Assembly (NCBI RefSeq): GCF_026151205.1
Contig: NC_087076.1
Span: 15,398,419-15,462,418, forward strand
From: Bolinopsis microptera
Taxonomy: Eukaryota > Ctenophora > Tentaculata > Lobata > Bolinopsidae
Length of the DNA: 64,000 nt
Reading direction: 5' to 3'
The translations under genes and the position numbers were made by a program. Below the pieces are notes generated by a model, which saw only the letters and a program-made list of their open reading frames with translations, was not told the DNA's origin and did not search any database. Positions 62,023 to 64,000 of the stretch are shown here, piece after piece (the first letter of the stretch is position 1; each line of letters opens with the position of its first letter).

Positions 62023-63843
62023 ATGCAAATTGCTAATGGATTCAATGCTTGGTTTGTCTCTATTGCACCAAAGCTTAATGAGACACTGAATAATCTATCT
62101 AATGGCCTGCATATATTACCCATGAAAACTTTCTATGACTTCCTGAACCCAAGAAATGAAAAAAATATTAGGCTAGAAGATTGCTCCTCGAACGAAATAT
62201 TGAAAATCATAAGCGAGTTCGAAAATGGTAAAGCCAGTGACATTCCAATAAGTGTAGTAAAAAAGTCATCTCATGTAATTGCACATGTATTGTCGAATTA
62301 CTTCAATATCCTTATGACCCAAGGTATATTTCCTGATGTCCTGAAAACTGGTAAAATAACACCTGTATATAAGAAAGGTAACCCAGAAGAAATCAAGAAC
62401 TACCGTCCTATCTCCACACTGTCCGTCTTCGGTAAGATCTTTGAAAAGCTCATATATTCTAGAATATACGGATTTGTTAGCTCCCAGGGAGTTATATCGA
62501 AGACACAGTTTGGATTTAGGAAATCTCACTCTACATCTCATGCAGTTAATTACTCTGTAGATTTAATTACAAAATCTCTTAAACTTAAGAATCATGTTTT
62601 AGGAATATTCATTGACCTAAGCAAAGCTTTTGACACCATCGATCATTCAACACTTCTTATAAAATTAGAGGGATGTGGAGTGAGAGGAGTTGCAAATAAC
62701 CTCATTAAAAGCTACTTGACAAACAGGCAACAATACACCGAAGTTGTAGGAGAAAAATCAGATACCCTATCTATTCAATTTGATGTCCCGCAGGGTTCAA
62801 TTCTTGGACCTCTCCTATTTCTTCTTTATATGAACGACATCACAAACAGTTCTAAACTAGGATCATTTGTTACCTTTGCTGATGATACCAATATATTTGT
62901 TGTCGGCAAAACAAAACGTGAGGCATATGAACGAGGAAATGAGCTTCTGTCATCATTACAGTCTTATATGAGAGCGAATAAGTTACATATAAACATGTCC
63001 AAGTGCTGCTACATACACTTCAAACCCACCATGGCAGGTTCTAAATCAGAGGTTTTATCACACCCTGAAGTTGTACTAACTATAGACAACTTTCCAATCA
63101 AAAAGGTTTCATCCGCAAAATTTCTGGGTGTTATAATTGACGAGAACCTATCATGGGAAGATCACATCAAAGCTCTTAAGCGAACTCTAAATCATTCCAC
63201 ATCCACTTTATGTAGACTCCGCTGCTCCCTTCCAGAATTTCTACACCAACAATTATATTATACCCTGTTCGAATCACATCTTTCCTACTGTATATCTGTA
63301 TGGGGTGGGGCAGCGAAGCAACGTATAAGCTCATTATTTACTGCTCAGAAGTACTGTCTCAGAGTACTATTTGGTGATAGACTGGCGTACCTTGATAAGT
63401 TTAAGACTTGTGCACGTACTAGGCCTATAGGACACCAGAAACTAGACCAAAAATTCTTCATAAAAGAGCACACCAAACCGATATTCAAGCATAATAACAT
63501 TCTAGCTATACAAAATCTATATACATACCACAGTTACCTGGAGCTGTACAAGATAATGAAATTCCGTGCTCCAATATCCTTACATGAGGGTTACACATGT
63601 TCATCAAGGAAACCCTGCCTTCTAATCTGTCAGGCAGACCCACCTGACAATCACAACACTAGATCAACCAAAATTTTTAACATTTTAACCCCAAAGTTCA
63701 GAATGACTGATTTTACTACTAGTGTAATGTGCTTGCGAGGAAAGCTAAAACGTGCGCTACTAGCTAATCAACATAACCACGCCCTGCTTGATTGGACCGT
63801 AAAAGACTTTGACTGCACAAATATTATTTTCCAAACATTATAA
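62023..63843 (+). CDS. CR1/Jockey-type reverse transcriptase, 5'-truncated LINE
   Basis: The open frame begins at 61936, but residues before Met30 (62023, MQIANGFNAWFVSIAPKLNE) come from the disrupted older LINE. The RT is intact: KGNPEEIKNYRPIS, SKTQFGFRKSHSTSHA, motif A GIFIDLSKAFDTID (Asp227 in the open frame), motif B VPQGSILGPLLF near 284 and motif C FADD at 314-317. After it come KFLGVIIDENLSW and SHLSYCISVWG, the usual tail. The endonuclease is missing because the copy is 5'-truncated. The open frame suggests recent insertion. The 3' UTR follows to at least 63990, with AATAAAA near 63935; the 3' boundary and TSD lie at or past the window edge. Confidence 0.9.
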   Translation: MQIANGFNAWFVSIAPKLNETLNNLSNGLHILPMKTFYDFLNPRNEKNIRLEDCSSNEILKIISEFENGKASDIPISVVKKSSHVIAHVLSNYFNILMTQGIFPDVLKTGKITPVYKKGNPEEIKNYRPISTLSVFGKIFEKLIYSRIYGFVSSQGVISKTQFGFRKSHSTSHAVNYSVDLITKSLKLKNHVLGIFIDLSKAFDTIDHSTLLIKLEGCGVRGVANNLIKSYLTNRQQYTEVVGEKSDTLSIQFDVPQGSILGPLLFLLYMNDITNSSKLGSFVTFADDTNIFVVGKTKREAYERGNELLSSLQSYMRANKLHINMSKCCYIHFKPTMAGSKSEVLSHPEVVLTIDNFPIKKVSSAKFLGVIIDENLSWEDHIKALKRTLNHSTSTLCRLRCSLPEFLHQQLYYTLFESHLSYCISVWGGAAKQRISSLFTAQKYCLRVLFGDRLAYLDKFKTCARTRPIGHQKLDQKFFIKEHTKPIFKHNNILAIQNLYTYHSYLELYKIMKFRAPISLHEGYTCSSRKPCLLICQADPPDNHNTRSTKIFNILTPKFRMTDFTTSVMCLRGKLKRALLANQHNHALLDWTVKDFDCTNIIFQTL

Positions 63844-64000
63844 CTGGCTGGTCACACACATCTAAATTAAATTACCCTAGGCTACTGTTTTCCAAGTCTT
63901 GTACTGTGAGTAAAGTATGTGTGAGAAAGTTTTAATAAAATGAATGTATATTTTTGAATTTTTAAATTTTAATTTGAGAATGGAGTATAAAGAAATTTTT

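Overview
This is a stretch of animal genomic DNA: AT-rich, intron-rich and loaded with retrotransposons. Two conserved animal genes can be assembled exon by exon. The AP-1 gamma-adaptin gene (AP1G1-type) is on the + strand, 12 coding exons between 7242 and 15219. A MEF2-family MADS-box transcription factor gene is on the - strand, 10 coding exons between 37506 and 17746. The two genes converge. The mix of LINEs, the diverged MEF2 domain sequence and the TTAGGG-type repeats suggest an invertebrate, possibly a non-bilaterian such as a cnidarian. That placement is an inference and is weak.

Layout. 2-351 is a broken fragment of a reverse transcriptase family that reappears at 39362 and 60293. 757-7020 is a full-length two-ORF LINE on the - strand, flanked by a perfect 13-bp target-site duplication (TSD). 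Its 5' end lies about 220 bp from the AP1G1 start codon. AP1G1 follows. Intron 9 holds two convergent U1 snRNA genes in a 1.5-kb inverted duplication. Intron 5 holds a tandemly repeated splice-junction motif. Intron 11 holds a Harbinger-like MITE and a long hairpin. The MEF2 gene fills 17.7-37.5 kb, and its introns carry a CACGTG minisatellite, a paired CRE, a long (GA)n tract and a CCAAT/E-box cluster that looks like a promoter. MEF2 exon 3 lacks one base needed to keep frame.

From 37.5 kb to the end the window is mostly mobile DNA: decayed LINE pieces, two stand-alone LINE ORF1-type proteins without an adjoining ORF2, and a complex of inverted repeats at 44.0-44.7 kb. Two copies, in opposite orientation, of a large non-autonomous element (47651-50752 and 55427-58116) have G-run termini, 6-bp TSDs, 10-bp subterminal repeats and a 2-kb polypyrimidine/polypurine core. 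The second copy carries a nested 630-bp foldback element with a 9-bp TSD and a TTAGGG-like core. The end of the window is LINE-in-LINE: a 5'-truncated retrocopy with a 15-bp TSD (60293-61654), a - strand LINE tail, and a + strand CR1/Jockey-like RT starting near 62023.

Exon structures were deduced from splice signals, reading frame and family knowledge. No transcript data or database search were available.
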